DNA from: Acorus gramineus
Lineage: Eukaryota; Streptophyta; Magnoliopsida; Acorales; Acoraceae
NCBI GenBank assembly: GCA_030737835.1
Contig: JAUJYN010000028.1
Coordinates: forward strand, 1,922,001 to 1,986,000
Direction of reading: 5' to 3'
Length of the DNA: 64,000 nt
Notes under the pieces: generated by a model
Database searches by the model: none
Told to the model about the DNA's origin: nothing
What the model saw: the letters and a program-made list of their open reading frames with translations, nothing else
In this document: in pieces, positions 22,464-36,371 of the stretch
How the letters are laid out: each line of letters begins with the position of its first letter
Position numbering within the stretch: position 1 is the first letter of the stretch
Made by a program: the position numbers and the translations under genes

Positions 22464-25400
22464 TGTCACGCCCCACATCGGCCATCCCCGAGACGTGGCA
22501 ATAATGAAGTATCAGTTATCAATACCTGAGGTCAACAAAGACTCCAACAACAACACACAAGGTGGCAAAGCAAAGATAATGATGACTTACTAAAAAGGGG
22601 AAGCATAAGATATCAACAATGTCTGTAAACCAAAAACATTATTACAGACTCGAATACACAATCACTATCCTATGAGAGCTAAGTCTAGTCCAAATAAAAT
22701 ACAATATGTGCCACATGCATGATTTACAATACATAAAATGACTCTAGGACTGCTGACAGCCTCGCACTCGCCACCCGCCGAAAGAACGCTCCACGCCCAA
22801 CACTGCCCCTGAAAAGAAACAGTATGCGAGGGGTGAGCTACAAGCTCAGTGAGTGGATGGAAACCAATCACCAATACAACAGTTCGATACTAAAACAATT
22901 CCTTTCAAGGAAAAACATGGGTAGAAACCCAATGGATAACAAGGTCACGCGGCGGCGCGACCAACCTCACCCTCACCCTCACCCTCACTCCCAGAGGAAG
23001 ACTCTTGGGACTTTTGGGGAGAGACCATACCGTTGGTCGAAGAGACACGGAATTACTGGTCCACACAACACTACTGGATCACCAACCTCACCCTCACCCT
23101 CACTCCTGGAGGGAGACTCTTGGGACTCTTGGGGAGAGACCATACCGTTGGTTGAAGAGACCCGGAATTACTGGTCTACACAACACTACTGGATCATCTA
23201 CATCGAGATAACTGCCCAACGATGTCTTTGAACATCGATACACAACCGGACCCAACAATTATGGAAATGGACGAACAACGAATGGGTCACACGGCGACGT
23301 GTCTTCACCTCATCCTCACCCTCACCCTTTAGAGGTGACATAGGACTTTTGGAGAGATTAGACTCCTCTACACCCTTGGTCCACCGGTAGCCCTTTCCCC
23401 GGGTAGTCTGTACCTGGTATACTCCCACGATCAGTACGCTTCCGTACACATTTGGTGGTACCTACAGATGGGAGCCCTCTGTCAGGACAGCTTTTCCAAC
23501 GCCAGGAAGTTCCTACATCGGATCCAACGAAGGGGAGAACGATTCCACGCTCACAATATCATTCGTTAGCCCTCTCCCGGGTAGCCTCTACTTGGTATAA
23601 CCCCATGATCAGTACATATTGTCGCATGCATCGATAGTACCTACAGGTGGGGACCCTCTGTCAAGACAGCTACAACCTGAGACGCTTCAACACGGACGAC
23701 ATTGGAAGGAAACACTCCATGTTCGCAAAGCGAACCCAATGGAAAAACAACTACTCTCGATAATCACATATCGATGATAGCGAATACTATTGTACTCCCA
23801 CACAGTTGCGTCGCTCAGACACAAGGGGGGGTTGCCTCTGCTCTCACGCAGAAATAATCCCAAGGCATATAACCCAACAGGCGGTTCATATACACGCCTC
23901 GCACAGGTAGGCCTAGCTTAATGCCACAACTACCGGCTTAACAAAACCGATAAGATAATGAATTCTCTTGAATTCCAAACGAGTGCATCGCTCGGATGCA
24001 CGGGGCGATTACATCGCTAGCGCTCTAACTAATAAGGTACAACTCGATAACGGGTCATACCCACACCTATTTCAGATAGGCCTAATCAGTTTTAACATGC
24101 GCATATATATATCCAGGAGAATTATATCTAGTTATGTACATGAACTACATGCACGATAACCTATCAAATAATTATAGGGATACTCCCTAACATGGATTTA
24201 CATCATAATAAATCATACAACATGCATACATGGCCTAACTTAAGCATGCATTGGATATCGCCAACTTAAAAGGGAAGGGTCAAGCGCGATCTCGCGCACT
24301 AACAGGTGAATGCTAATATTCCAAACGAACCCGAGTCGAGTAGGAAATCGCCTCTACTTACTCAGTTCATGCAGAGGGAGAGGGCGAGAGAGATCATCAT
24401 CTCATGAAGTTGGTCATAGCTTTGCCCCATTAGCATGGGCGCAACAACTACACCACGCCCTCGAGTCTTATCGCAAGGGAATATTAGGCAGGTGCCCGTT
24501 ATTAACCCAGACTTAATCATGCTGGATATTCCAATTAATATGGTGGGAGTAGTATTACAATACTACCTAAGGCATGCCATATTCTATACATCCATACACA
24601 TGCCCATACTAGAGGGGTGCATGCAACACAATCATTCATACATGGATACAATACATGCAATATAAGCCTCGCATGCAAGATATCTAACATATTATAGTTT
24701 AAGCATGGCCATACTACTTATCTACACAAGTAGTATAGCTAGGATGCCCCATCGATGCGCGACGCCTGACTACGTGCATCGAGCGCATCTCGAGGGGGGG
24801 GGGATTGGATCAAACCACTCACCGCAACCCGGGACCTCGCGCATCCCTTCCGACGAGATCTGCAAGGTAAGGGCATCAAATTTTGTGAGTAACATCACAT
24901 TATAACATGTAGAAATTACTAGAAATACCAAAGACTTAGACATGAACGCATACGGGATAGCACACATGCGAGCACACGCATACGCACGCATGCCCGAGTG
25001 CCCCAGCACCTAGCCGAGCCCCTGGGCAGCCCCACGCGTGCCCCTGCACGCGCACGCACGCGTGCGCGCACTGGCGCCCTATCGCATGCCCAAGCACCCC
25101 CAGACAACCTACCCCGCGCGCGCGCACGCTCACAAGCGCCCTCGCGCACTCACGCGCACGACTTGCGTGCACCGCGTGCACTACCAGCGCCCGTGGCCCC
25201 GCTCCGCGCACCCGCGCGCTCGCGCACACATGCACGCGCCCGCCTGCACCCTTCTGCGTGCGCATCGCGCGCGCACGTGTTCGGACAGACCAGCGCGCGC
25301 GCCCAGCATCCTTTAACCCCTCCCCAACCCCTCACACCCCATCTACCTAGCATGCAAGACCTCCCCAACCATCCCAACAGCCATATAAAATCAAAAAGAA

Positions 25401-26177
25401 GGGGAAGAGGACTTACGAAAAGAGGGAAAGGGAAAGGGGGAGATGCGGGGCTCTCGACGCACCCACGGCCCCTTCAACCACCACCACCACCACACCTCCT
25501 CTTCAGCCTCTCCACCAGCCCTTCTTGGCTGAAAAACAGAGGAGAGAAGAGCATAAAAAGGGAGCTAAAGAGAGGAGAATCAACAACAACAACAAAGGCA
25601 CCCACACACACACACACCTTGCTCTTCCTCCTTAACCTTCTCCTTCGTTTCCTTCTTCCTCCTCCTTCTCCACACACACAAAGAGGGGAAAAAGAGACCA
25701 AGAGAGGGAGAGAAAGAGAGATCCACGAGTTGGGAGAGAGGGGGGAGAGAGAGAGGACAAAAAGGTCATTTCCATGCCCAAATAGAGTTTAGGGTGACTA
25801 TAAGGGGGTGGTGAGGTTAGGGTTAGGCTCACCCTCACTCAACCACTTTTTTTTGCTTTATTGGGAAGCGTGTAGAGAAGCACCACACACTCAAAAATAT
25901 CTCACCCACCGAAACCCAGTAACGGCCAAACCCGGATGCGATTCGGAACTGCATATTTTTTAAAACGTTATCGGAATTCGATGAAATTTTTATGGGTAGT
26001 ACTAAACGGTACCAGGACCCATAATATGCAGTTAGATTTCCAATCAGAGTACTCTAACTCCCACAGGTGGCTAAAAGCCAAAATTTTAGCGACTCCGATC
26101 GAAAAAGAAAAGGCCCTGAATGACCCAGATGTGACCAAGGCTTAACCGAAATGGCTCCAAATGACACAGTCATAACA
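22464..26177 (-). repeat. Element D, 3' LTR
   Basis: This 3714-base LTR has TG..CA ends in element sense. It has G-rich tracts at 22970-22990 and 23090-23110, repeated modules between 23340 and 23680, and a 37-base splice-bordered block at 24823-24859. A CpG-rich block lies at 24960-25310 and a second block with donor- and acceptor-like borders at 25417-25528. The conserved U3 end region lies at about 25950-26177. Confidence 0.88.
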
Positions 26178-26192
26178 TTCTTCCCCCCTTAG
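26178..26192 (-). other. Polypurine tract of element D
   Basis: In element sense the sequence before the 3' LTR reads CTAAGGGGGGAAGAA. The next 55 bases match the end of the interior of C and G. Confidence 0.85.
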
Positions 26193-26242
26193 AAAATTTA
26201 GTCCTCAAAATTTAAGGAAACCCAAAGGGAAGACCGAATATA

Positions 26243-26247
26243 GCAAG
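26243..26247. repeat. Target-site duplication of element C (left), GCAAG
   Basis: GCAAG precedes the LTR start at 26248. The right-hand copy at 36367-36371 is GCATG, one base different. The uninterrupted site is preserved in element G near 51023-51040, where ATAGCAAG runs straight into the sequence that follows C here. Confidence 0.8.
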
Positions 26248-29200
26248 TGTTGTGCCTGTGTCATTTGGAGCGCTCTGTTTGAAAATTTGGGTACATAATT
26301 TTTTTCCTAAAAGTTATGTATTCCTGATTTGGTATTTGGATTTGATTTTGATAAAATCCAAGATGAAGTGGTTCAAATATGAGTTTACTATGAGATGTCC
26401 AGTTTTGAGTTAGCTTTCGTACAGAAGTGGAATTAGATCAACTGGATTCTTGTAGTAAAAGTTATGGGTATTTTTCCAAGTATACCTCGGGGATGGAAAT
26501 TCTGGCAGCAGCCTTGCTCGATGTTAGCTGGAGACATTATTTGATCTCGGGATGAACATGAAAGTTGTAGATAATCTTCGTGGCTTTCCAACGGAATTAG
26601 AATTGTGCAATTAAAAGCTATATCGAGGAAGTTATGGCTGTTCCAGTGAAGCTTGCGCAGAATTTCTAGTCGAAGGGCGACTAGGTCATTTCTCCTTAAG
26701 ATATTTGTGATAAATATCTCTCTCTCTCTCTCCCCTCCAAAATCCCCACGACAACCTCTGCTGACCTCTATTTCTCTCCTTCACAACCCCCCCCCCCCTA
26801 AGTGTTTGATATAATGTTTCAAAGAGATGGTGAAGGAGATGGTGAAGAAGCATGTGTAGGTTTTGTTGTGGTGTTGTTGATCTTCTCTTCTCTCAAGCCT
26901 TTTCATGGATTCCCCCCCCCCCCTGATTTGCAGCCATTGGAGGGCTGAGGAGGCCAAGGAGGTGGTGGTGGTGGCGGTTGAGGTGGTCGCGGGTGCGTCG
27001 AGGGCCCCCGAACCTCCCCCTTTCTGTTCCCCCTCCAAGATGAGCTCCTCCCCTTCTTTTCTTTGTTTTCATGGCTTAAGGGGTTGTGGGAAAGTCATGC
27101 ATGCTAGGTAGATGGGTTAGGGTGTGTGTGAGGGGTTGGGGAGGGATAAAATGAGGTGAGGAAGGGCTGGGTGCGCATCGGGAGCTGTCTGCGCGCGTGT
27201 GCGCGCAGGCGGGCGCTGGCAGGCGCAGTCGGCCTCGCAGACGCACGCGGGCGCGTGCGGGAGGGTGCACGGGTGCGCGCGGGTGAACGGGTGCGCGCGG
27301 GTGCTGGCGCGAGCAGGGGTGCGCGCGAGCGTGCGCGCGCGCGGGCAGTGCGCCTAGGCATGCGCCTGGGTGCAGGGCTGGGGACCAGTCCAGGCGCGTG
27401 CGTGCGTGCGTGTGCTGTGGCATGCACGGGGTGCTGCGCGAGGGCGCGGGCTGGACGTGCAGTGCGCGCAGGCATACGCGAGCGTGCCCGCGCGTGCCAC
27501 AGTGCGTCTGGGCGCGCGGGCAGGCGCGCGGCAGTGCACCGATGGTGCTGGGGTGCGTGCGTGCGTGCACATTCGTGCGTGCGCGTGCGGGGGGCCATGC
27601 GTGTGGCTGCCCGAGGGTTCGGGTAGGTGTCGGGGCACTCGAACTCGCGTGCGTACATCCGTGCTCGCATGCGTGCGAGCCCGTATGCATTCTTGTCCAA
27701 GTATTGGGAATTTCTATTGATTTCTTTGTGTAAATTGTGTTGTTTCTCACCAGTTTGATGCCCCTACCTTGCAGATCTCGTCGGATGGGATGCGCGAGGT
27801 CCCGGGTCGTAAGGTGAGTGGTTTGATTCCAATCCCCCCCCTCTCTAGGGATGCGCTCGACCCTCGTAGACGCGCGTCGCACATCGATGGGGCCCCCTAA
27901 CTAATATGTAGATGTTTTGCATGCTAAGGATATACATCAATGTATCGTGTATAGAGGCCCGTACATGCCTGGACACCATGTCCTGTACTTAAAAGCCTTG
28001 ATCTATGCATGATTAATATGATGTATCCATGCCACCTTAGACTTTGTATGCTAGGGATATGCACCCTTATATCATGTATAGCGGCCTATGTATGCCTAGA
28101 CACCTTGCCCCGAACTATGGATGTTCCCATTTTGTTTAACTTATTTAGATCAAATGCGAGCATATGGTTATTAGCATGCCTTAGAGAATATTATAACCTC
28201 GTTGTTATAATATATGTCTCCCCGCATTTTAGTTATGCACCCTGGAGTAATTCTTGTGAATTCATGTCATTAGTAGAGTTGCAATTGGTGTCGGTGGATC
28301 CAAGAGGATCGTATCCGTGTGGGTAGGCTATTTCTCTTCCCTTCGTTGGATCCGTGTAGGGACTCTCCAGCGTTAGACAGGTTGTCCTGACAGAGGGCAC
28401 CCATCTGTAGGTACCTCCGATGTGTTCGGACTGTGCTGATCGTGGGAGTAGACCAGGCGAGCTACGGAGTGGAGGAGAGGCTATCGGTGGACCAAGGGTG
28501 CTTAACAGCCTAGTCAATCCCAAAAGACCCATGTCACCCCCTTGAGGGTGAGGGTGAGGGTGTGGTGGGTCGGCGATGTAACGACCCACTGATTGTGTAG
28601 TTACTCCCGTTTGGGGACTGTGATTATTTTAGGGATTATATGTGTTGCGTTGCATAGTTGGTGCCATTCACTGGGTGTGTGGCCCACCCCTCGCGTATTC
28701 TTCTCCTCCAGAGTGGTAGTTGTTTCCATGGGGTTCGCTTTGCGAACATGGAATGTTCACTCCCAGGGTTGTTCGAGTTGAAGAGGCCGGGTTGTAGCTA
28801 TCCTGAGAGAGGGCTCCCATCCGTAGGTACCACCGATGCAGTCGGAGGGGTACTGATCGTGGGAGTATACCAGGTAGAGGCTACCCGGAAGAGGGCTAAC
28901 GAATGATATCGCGAGCGTGGAATCGTTCTCCCCTTCGTTAGATCCGTGTAGTGACATCCCCGGCGTTAGACAGGCTATCCTGACAGAGGGCTCCCATCTG
29001 TAGGTACCTCCGATGTGTTCGGACAGTGCTGATCGTGGGAGTATACCAGGTAAGCTACGGAGCGGGGAGAGGCTACCGGTGGACCAGGGGCGTAGAGTAG
29101 TCTAAGTCTCTTCCCAAAGTCCCAAGATGTCTCCATTCAGGAGTGAGGGTGTGGATGAGGCGAAGACGCGTCGCCTCGTGACCCATTCGTTGTTCGACCG

Positions 29201-29963
29201 TTCCCATAGATGTTGGGTCCGGTCTCATGATGGATGTTGAAGGACATCGATGGGCGATTATCTAGATGTAGATGATCCAGTAGTGTTGAGTAGACCAGTA
29301 AATCCGGGTCTCTTCGACCGACGGCATGGTCTCTAGACCAGTAAATCCAGGTATCTATGACCGACGGTATGGTCTCTCCCCATAAGTCCCAAAAGACTCC
29401 CTTCGGGAGTGAGGGTGGGGGTGAGGTTGGTCGCGCCGCCGCGTGACCCAGTTATCCATTGGGTTTCTACCCATGTTTTTCCTTGAAAAAGGGAACTGAT
29501 TTTGTATTGAACTGTAGAATGGTGATTGGTTTCCAGCCACTCACTGAGCTTGTAGCTCACCCCTCGCATACTGTTTCTTTTCAGGGGCAGTGTTGGGCGT
29601 GGAGCTGGAGCTTTCTGTGGCGTGGTCTTATGGGCGTGGAGCGTTCTGCCGGCGGGTGGCGTGTGCGAGGCTGTTAGCATTCCTAGAGTCATTTTTATGC
29701 TTGTAAATCGTGCATGTGGCACAGGTTGTATTTTCTTTGGTCTAGACTTGGCTTTCACAGGACATTGATTGTGTATTCGGGTCTGTAATAATGTTTTTGA
29801 TTTACAGACATTGTTATATATTATGCTTCCGCTTTTCAGTCAGTTATCATTATCTTGCTTTGTCGCCTTGTGTATTGTTGTTGGTGTTCTTATTGACCTC
29901 AGGTATTGATAGCTGATATTATATTTTAGTTTGCCACGTCTCGGGGACGCCTGGGGCGTTACA
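26248..29963 (+). repeat. Element C, 5' LTR
   Basis: This 3716-base LTR starts TGTTGTGCCTGTG and ends GGGGCGTTACA. It has a CT microsatellite at 26719-26738, a block with an acceptor at 26933, a CpG-rich block at 27160-27660 and a 39-base splice-bordered block at 27775-27813. A G-rich tract with a flanking hairpin lies at 28546-28590, three degenerate modules at about 28393-28500, 28800-28945 and 28985-29100, and an acceptor-like border at 29584. Its first 500 bases differ from those of D and G, so its U3 is of another type. Confidence 0.88.
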
Positions 29964-29970
29964 ATAAAGA

Positions 29971-29986
29971 TGGTATCAAAGCCTGG
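29971..29986 (+). other. Primer-binding site of element C
   Basis: TGGTATCAAAGCCTGG lies seven bases after the LTR end and is nearly complementary to initiator tRNA-Met. Confidence 0.85.
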
Positions 29987-32680
29987 TCCTGTCAAGGCCT
30001 AAGTCTAGTCGTATAGATGATGAGTCGTAGGATTGTCATCCGAGTCCTCTTGTGTTAAAGGTTATCTTAGGTTGCTGACATGCCTCCTCGCATCCGTTGA
30101 CGTGGACGTGACCACCTGGACCCACCCTTAAGTTGTCGACTAGGTCAACTGGTTAAGGTCAGTTGTTAGATCTCTTGTGCAGAATTAAGGCTTGGGTAGG
30201 AGATTTATGCCTAGTAGTGTGATAGTGATGAATTGGTTGCAATTTCTAAGGTATGGATTGCATCTCGATAATGGAGCTTCTTTCCCGTGTATCGGTATTG
30301 CTGGTAACCATTGAGTTCGCGTGCGACGCCAGTGTAAAGTGTTGAGGATGTGGCGTATTGCTCATTAAGGGATGATGTCTTCTTCTAGACTTCCTACTTC
30401 GGATTAAGGGGCCTTGCAGGGTCAGCGTTGAGACCCGGGCTAGGGTACTCCGTGTTCCTTGTTTGGTTGTCGGGATATCCTATATCGGGACCTCATGGTG
30501 CCCTCCCAAGGTTTCTTTTCCCAGTCAAGGAATACCTTAGAAGCATCAAATTGATGGTGGAGTTTTCCCTCTCACTTGGAAGGTGCTGTAGCGAGTGGTG
30601 ACGCGTACGATCAGGATTGGGTGCGTCCTATTGCAGCTCAGTGGGCGATCGCTAGTGGACAGGGTTCCATAGTGGCATCTGGAGTCGCTTCGATATATCA
30701 TTGTGCGTTGTAGCTGCCCGGTTGAGGCCAGAGCCCTGTGAGGTGCTCCAAGATACTATGCTTGTGGTGCGCCCATATGGCAGAGATAGTAGGCTTGGGA
30801 GGCTACTAGGTAGAGGCCACACTGAGAGAGTGCTGCTAAATGATGTCGAGAGTGTGGACTCCCTCTTATGAATCTGCCCATGGAGTGCAGGATGCTGGAG
30901 TTCCAATGGTTGTAGATGAGCGACCTATCTTTGGTGGCATGTGAAGCACAGTTGTGGATACTGTCGCGTTTTGCCCCACATTGGTTGCAAATAAGGAGAC
31001 GCGATGCTAGCGTTCGTGATGGGACTCAACCGCCCTATCGGATAGATGACGTCGCATAGGCATTGTCGAGGTTCGACGACCCCTTATTGCGTGTCTTGTG
31101 GATTAAGTGCGGTTGAGCGGCTTACCAAGCGTGTAAGTGTCATCATGAGCGCCAGCCATGCTCGAGGAGCAGAATCTGGACTTAATTGTTCGTAGTGTTG
31201 TTTTGATCTCCCCGTGGAGGTTGAAGATCAATTACCTTTGCCGCGAATCGATGATCTATTTGACCAGCTCTGGGAGTGAGTGTCTGCTGTTAGATCGATC
31301 TTCGCACAAGGGTACCACAAGTTAGAGATCCGAGAGTTGGACATCCCGTAGATGGCCTTTCGTGACCGTTCAGGCACTACGAGTTTTAAGTACTGCCGTC
31401 GGGGTTGACGAATGCGCTGGATGCCTTCGTGGATCTCAAAAGTTTTATTGGGCCTCCGTGGACTACTTTGAGGTAGTCTTCATTGAGATTGATGTAGTGC
31501 GATGAAAAGGTGATGTGGGTGACCTTGTTTCCCCAGGTTGGCATGCCCTCAGGCAAAGTTTGAGAATCATCATTGAGTGGAAAGCATCAGTCCATCGAGA
31601 TTTCCTCAGTGGACGTGGGAGTGGGTTATCAGGGATTGTTGCGAACTCGCTAATGTCACGTTCGGGTCATGACGCCGTCTAGGTGATCATTGACCGACTG
31701 ACTAAGTCCGCGCTTCCCTCCGTAATAAAACTGATTGAGTCTCTGGACACCTTGACGTGGATTTTCACCTTCGTGATTGTTCGTCTTCATGGCACTCCAG
31801 TCGGCGCTATTTCAGTTTGAGACGCGAGGGTTACTTTGAGGTTGTGGCGCAGCCTTTGGCGCGAGCCTCCATTTAAGTATAGCGTTTCATCGCCGATGGA
31901 TAGCCAGACAAAGAGGACGATTCAAACCTTGGAGGACATGCTAAGTGCCTGCGTGCTCGATGATGAGGGCAGTTGGGTGAGGCACCACCCATTTGTTAGG
32001 GTATGCCTGCAAGACGACTGCCATTCGAGCACCCAGATGGATCTGTGAAAGGCACTCTACAGGCGCAGTTTTATACCTCCCTTGTGTTGGGACGGTTGAG
32101 GAGCGCCAGTTGGAGGGGCCATAAGTTAGTTGTTTGACCTTGCGGTGGCCAGGTTGGTTCGTGTGTACATCTGCACCTCCCAGAACCGACAGAAGGGCTA
32201 CCCAGGTCATTGTCACCAAGGGCTTACCTTTGGGTTTGGCGACCATATTTTCAAGAAGGTGTCCTGGTTAAAGGGCACCCTCTGTTTCGACGTTCGGGGC
32301 AAGCTGAGTTTGCTCTTTAATGGGACCATTTCTCGTCATTGAGTGGATTGGGGGAGGTGGCTTATCATGTAGCCTTTTCCCCACAGCTGGCTCATGCCCA
32401 CGACGTCGTCCTTGTCCAATGGCCGAGGCGTTATGTCCACGATCCTGCTCAGTCATTCTGTTCGACCGCCTCATCCTCGAGGTGGATTTGTCATTCGTGG
32501 AGCAGTGGATCGAGGTCAAGGACAAGCATGAGAAGAGGCTCCACGCTAAGACCGTTCCTTTGATTATAGTGGGTTGGTAGCGCCAGTCCGGTGCGAAGAC
32601 CACTTGGGAGCAAAAGGTCTATGCATGATACTTTCGGTCTTCCCTTTGGGTTTCCTTAAATTTCAAGGACTAAATTTCCT
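29987..32680 (+). pseudogene. Degenerate gag-pol-derived interior of element C
   Basis: A gag-type start (ATGCCTCCTCGC) lies at 30080. Traces of pol follow in the right order: a reverse transcriptase trace with [10 protein letters not shown] near 31240-31275, and integrase core traces with VIIDRLTKSA near 31670-31720. These are followed by RTIQTLEDML near 31915-31945 and an integrase end region with SQNRQKGY and FGFGDHIFKKV near 32170-32260. One 105-110 bp module sits at 30401-30512. The whole is heavily broken and about half the length of a typical Tekay interior, yet the same arrangement is found in D and in the visible parts of B and G. Confidence 0.7.
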
Positions 32681-32693
32681 AAGGGGGGAAGAA
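32681..32693 (+). other. Polypurine tract of element C
   Basis: AAGGGGGGAAGAA directly precedes the 3' LTR start at 32694. Confidence 0.9.
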
Positions 32694-35600
32694 TGTTGTG
32701 CCTGTGTCATTTGGAGCGCTCTGTTTGAAAATTTGGGTACATAATTTTTTTCCTATAAGTTATGTATTCCTGATTTGGTATTTGGATTTGATTTTGTTAA
32801 AATCCAAGATGAAGAGGTTTAAATATGAGTTTACTATGAGATGTCCAGTTTTGAGTTAGCTTTCGTACAGAAGTGGAATTAGATCAACTGGATTCTTGTA
32901 GTAAAAGTTATGGGTATTTTTCCAAGTATACCCCGGGGATGGAAATTCTGGCAGCAGCCCTGCTCCATGTTTAGCTCTAATTTCGGAATAGCTGGATAGA
33001 TTATTTGATCTTGGCATGAACATAAAAGTTGTAGATAATCTTCTTGGCTTTCCAACGGAATTGGAATTGAGCAATTCGGAGCTATATCGAGGAAGTTATG
33101 GCTGTTCCAGTGAAGCATGCGCAGAATTTCTAGTCAAAGGGCGACTAGGTCATTTCTCCTTAAGATATTTGTGATAAATACCTCTCTCTCTCTCTCCCTC
33201 CCAATGTCCACGACAACCTCTGCTGACCTCTCTTTCTCTCCTTCACAAGCCCCACCAAGTGTTTGATATAATGTTTCAAAGAGATGGTGAAGGAGATGGT
33301 GAAGAAGCATGTGTAGGTTTTGTTGTGGTGTTGTTGATCTTCGTTTCTCTCAAGCCTTTTCATGGATTCCCCCCCCCTGATTTTCAGCTGAAGAGAGGGC
33401 TGAGGAGGCCGAGGAGGTGGTGGTGGTAGTGGTGGCGGTTGAGGTGGTCGCGGGTGCGTCGACGGCCCCCGAACCTCCCCCTTTTGTTCCCCCTCCAAGG
33501 TGAGCTCCTCCCCTTCTTTTCTTGGTTTTTATGGCTTAAGGGGTTGTGGGAAAGTCATGCATGCTAGGTAGATGGGTTAGGGTGTGTGTGAGGGGTTGGG
33601 GAGGGTTAAAATGAGGTGAGGACGGGCTGGGCGCGCACCGGGCGCAGTCTGGGCGCGCGCTGGGCTCAGTCTGCCCGCGTGCGCGCGCAGGCGGGCTCTG
33701 GCAGGCGCAGTCGGGCGTGCAGACGCGCACGGGTGTGCGCGGGTGTGCGCACGGGTGAGTGGGTGCGCGCGGGAGTGCGCACGGGTGCGCGCGGGTGCTG
33801 GCGTGAGCGGGGGTGCTCGCGCGCGGGCAGTGCGCCTTGGCGTGGGGCTGGGGACCAGTGCTGGTGCGTGCGTGCGTGCGCGTGCTGCGGCGTGCGCGGG
33901 GTGCTGCGCGAGGGCACGAGCTGGACGTGCAGTGCGCGCGGGCGTACGCGAGAGTGCGCGTGCGTGCGACAGGCGTGCGGCAGTGCGCCGATGGTGATGG
34001 GGTGCGTGCGTGTGTGCGCATTCTTGAATGCGCGTGCGGGGGGCCATGCGTGTGGCTGCCCGAGGGTTTGGGTAGGTGTCGGGGCACTCAGACTCGCATG
34101 CGTACGTGCATGCTCGCATGCGTGCGAGCCCGTATGGATGCTTGTCCGAGTATTGGGTATTTCTAATGATTTCTTTGTGTAAATTGTATTGTTTCTCACC
34201 AGTTCAATGCCCCTACCTTGCAGATCTCGTCGGATGGGATGCGCGAGGTCCCGGGTCGTAAGGTGAGTGGTTTGATTCCAATCCCCCCCCTCTCTAGGGA
34301 TGCGCTCGACCCGCGTAGACGCACGTCGTGCATCGAGGGGGCCCCCTAATTAATATGTAGATGTTTTGCATGCTAGGGATATACATCCATGTATCGTGTA
34401 TAGAGGCCCGTACATGCCTGGACACCATGTCCTGTACTTAAAAGCCTTGATCTATGCATGATTAATATGATGTATCCATGCCACCTTAAACTTTGTATGC
34501 TAGGGATATGCACCCTTATATCATGTATCGGCCTATGTATGCCTAGACACCTTGCCCCGAACTATGGATGTTCCCATTTAGTTTAACTTATTTAGATCAA
34601 ATGCGAGCATATGGTTATTAGCATGCCTTAGAGAATATTATAACCTCGTTGTTATAATATATGTCTCCCCGCATCTTAGCTATGCGCCCTGGAGGAATTC
34701 TTGTGAATTCATGGGCATTAGTAGAGTTACAATCGGTGACGGCGGATCCAAGAGGATCGTATCCGTGTGGGTAGGCTGTTCTCTTCCCTTCGTTGGATCC
34801 GTGTAGAGACTCTCCAGCGTTAGACAGGCTGTTCTGACAGAGGGCTCCCATCTGTAGGTACCTCCGATGTGATCGGACTGTGCTGATCGTGGGAGTAGAC
34901 CAGGCGAGCTACGGAGTGGAGGAGAGGCTATCGGTGGACCAAGGGTGATTAACATCCTAGTCAATCCCAAAAGACCATGTCACCCCCTTGAGGGTGAGGG
35001 TGAGGGTGTGGTGGGTCAGCGATGTAACGACCCACTGATTGTGTAGTTACTCCCGTTTAGGGACTGTGATTATTTTAGGGATTATATGTGTTGCGTTGCA
35101 TAGTTGGTGCCATTCACTGAGTGTGTGGCACACCCCTCGCATATTCTTCTCCTCCAGAGTGGTAGTTGTTTCCATGGGGTTCGCTTTGCGAACATGGAAT
35201 GTTCACTCCCAAGGTTGTTCGAGTTGAAGAGGCCGGGTTGTAGCTGTCCTGACAGAGGACTCTCATCCGTAGGTACCACCGATGCAGTCGGAGGGGTACC
35301 GATCGTGGGAGTATACCAGGTAGAGGCTACCCGGAAGAGGGCTAACGAATGATATCGCGAGCGTGGAATCGTTCTTCCCTTCATTGGATCCGTGTAGTGA
35401 CAGCCCCGGCGTTAGACATGCTATCCTGACAGAGGGCTCCCATCTGTAGGTACCTCCGATGTGTTCAGACAGTGCTGATCGTGGGAGTATACCAGGTAAG
35501 CTACGGAGTGGGGAGAGGCTACCGGTCGACCAGGGGCATAGAGCAGTCTAAGTCTCTTCCCAAAGTCCCAAGATGTCTCCTTTCAGGAGTGAGGGTGTGG

Positions 35601-36366
35601 ATGAGGCGAAGACGCGTCGCCTCGTGACCCATTCGTTGTTCGACCGTTCCCATAGATGTTGGGTCCGATCTCGTGATGGATGTTGAAGGACATCGATGGG
35701 CGATTATCTAGATGTAGATGATCCAGTAGTGTTCAGTAGACCAGTAAATCCGGGTCTCTTCGACCGACGGTATGGTCTCTTCCCATAAGTCCCAAAAGAC
35801 TCCCTCCGGGAGTGAGAGTGGGGGTGAGGTTGGTCGCGCCGCCGCGTGACCCTGTTATCCATTGGGTTTCTACCCATGTTTTTCCTTGAAAAAGGGAACT
35901 GATTTTGTATTGAACTGTAGAATGGTGATTGGTTTCCAGCCACTCACTGAGCTTGTAGCTCACCCCTCGCATACTGTTTCTTTTTAGGGGCAGTGTTGTG
36001 CGTGGAGCTGGAGCTTCCTGTGGCGTGGTCTTATGGGCGTGGAGCGTTCTGCCGGCGGCTGGCGTGTACGAGGCTGTCAGAACTCCTAGAGTCATTTATG
36101 TCTTGTAAATCGTGCATGTGGCGCAGGTTGTATTTTCTTTGGTCTAGACTTGGCTTCCACAAGACATTGATTGTGTATTCGGGTCTGTAATAATGTTTTT
36201 GATTTACAGACATTGTTATATATTATGCTTCCGCTTTTCAGTCAGTTATCACTATCTTGCTTTGTCGCCTTGTGTATTGTTGTTGGTGTCTTTATTGACC
36301 TCAGGTATTGATAGCTGATATTATATATTATTATTGCCACGTCTCAGGGACGCCTGGGGCGTGACA
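32694..36366 (+). repeat. Element C, 3' LTR
   Basis: This 3673-base LTR runs from TGTTGTGCCTGTG to GGGGCGTGACA. It keeps every module of the 5' copy: CT run at 33181-33199, splice-bordered blocks at 33388-33499 and 34224-34262, CpG-rich block at 33610-34130, G-rich tract at about 34990-35015 and acceptor-like border at 35987. Confidence 0.88.
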
Positions 36367-36371
36367 GCATG
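36367..36371. repeat. Target-site duplication of element C (right), GCATG
   Basis: This is the right-hand copy of C's target duplication, matching four of five bases. Beyond it the minus-strand interior of D continues. Confidence 0.75.

Larger units (their letters stand above)
26248..36366 (+). mobile_element. Element C: non-autonomous Tekay-like element, plus strand
   Basis: C has a 5' LTR at 26248-29963, a primer-binding site at 29971-29986, interior at 29964-32693, a polypurine tract at 32681-32693 and a 3' LTR at 32694-36366. It is inserted in D in the opposite orientation. The interior is about 2.7 kb and holds only degenerate pol-like stretches with no long frame. The same interior occurs in B, D and G. 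This is the build of a large retrotransposon derivative (LARD-like): long LTRs and a non-coding interior kept between working priming sites. Sampled LTR divergence is about 3-4%. Confidence 0.88.

Noticed and set aside
23078-23105. CACCCTCACCCTCACC runs as possible telomere-like sequence
   Set aside because: Plant telomeres are CCCTAAA repeats. These runs have another unit, are short, and recur at fixed places in the LTRs.
21254-26177. One very long (4.9 kb) LTR
   Set aside because: A second proper terminus occurs at 22464 with a CTATG duplication matched at 42482, so this is part of one LTR followed by the complete 3' LTR of element D.
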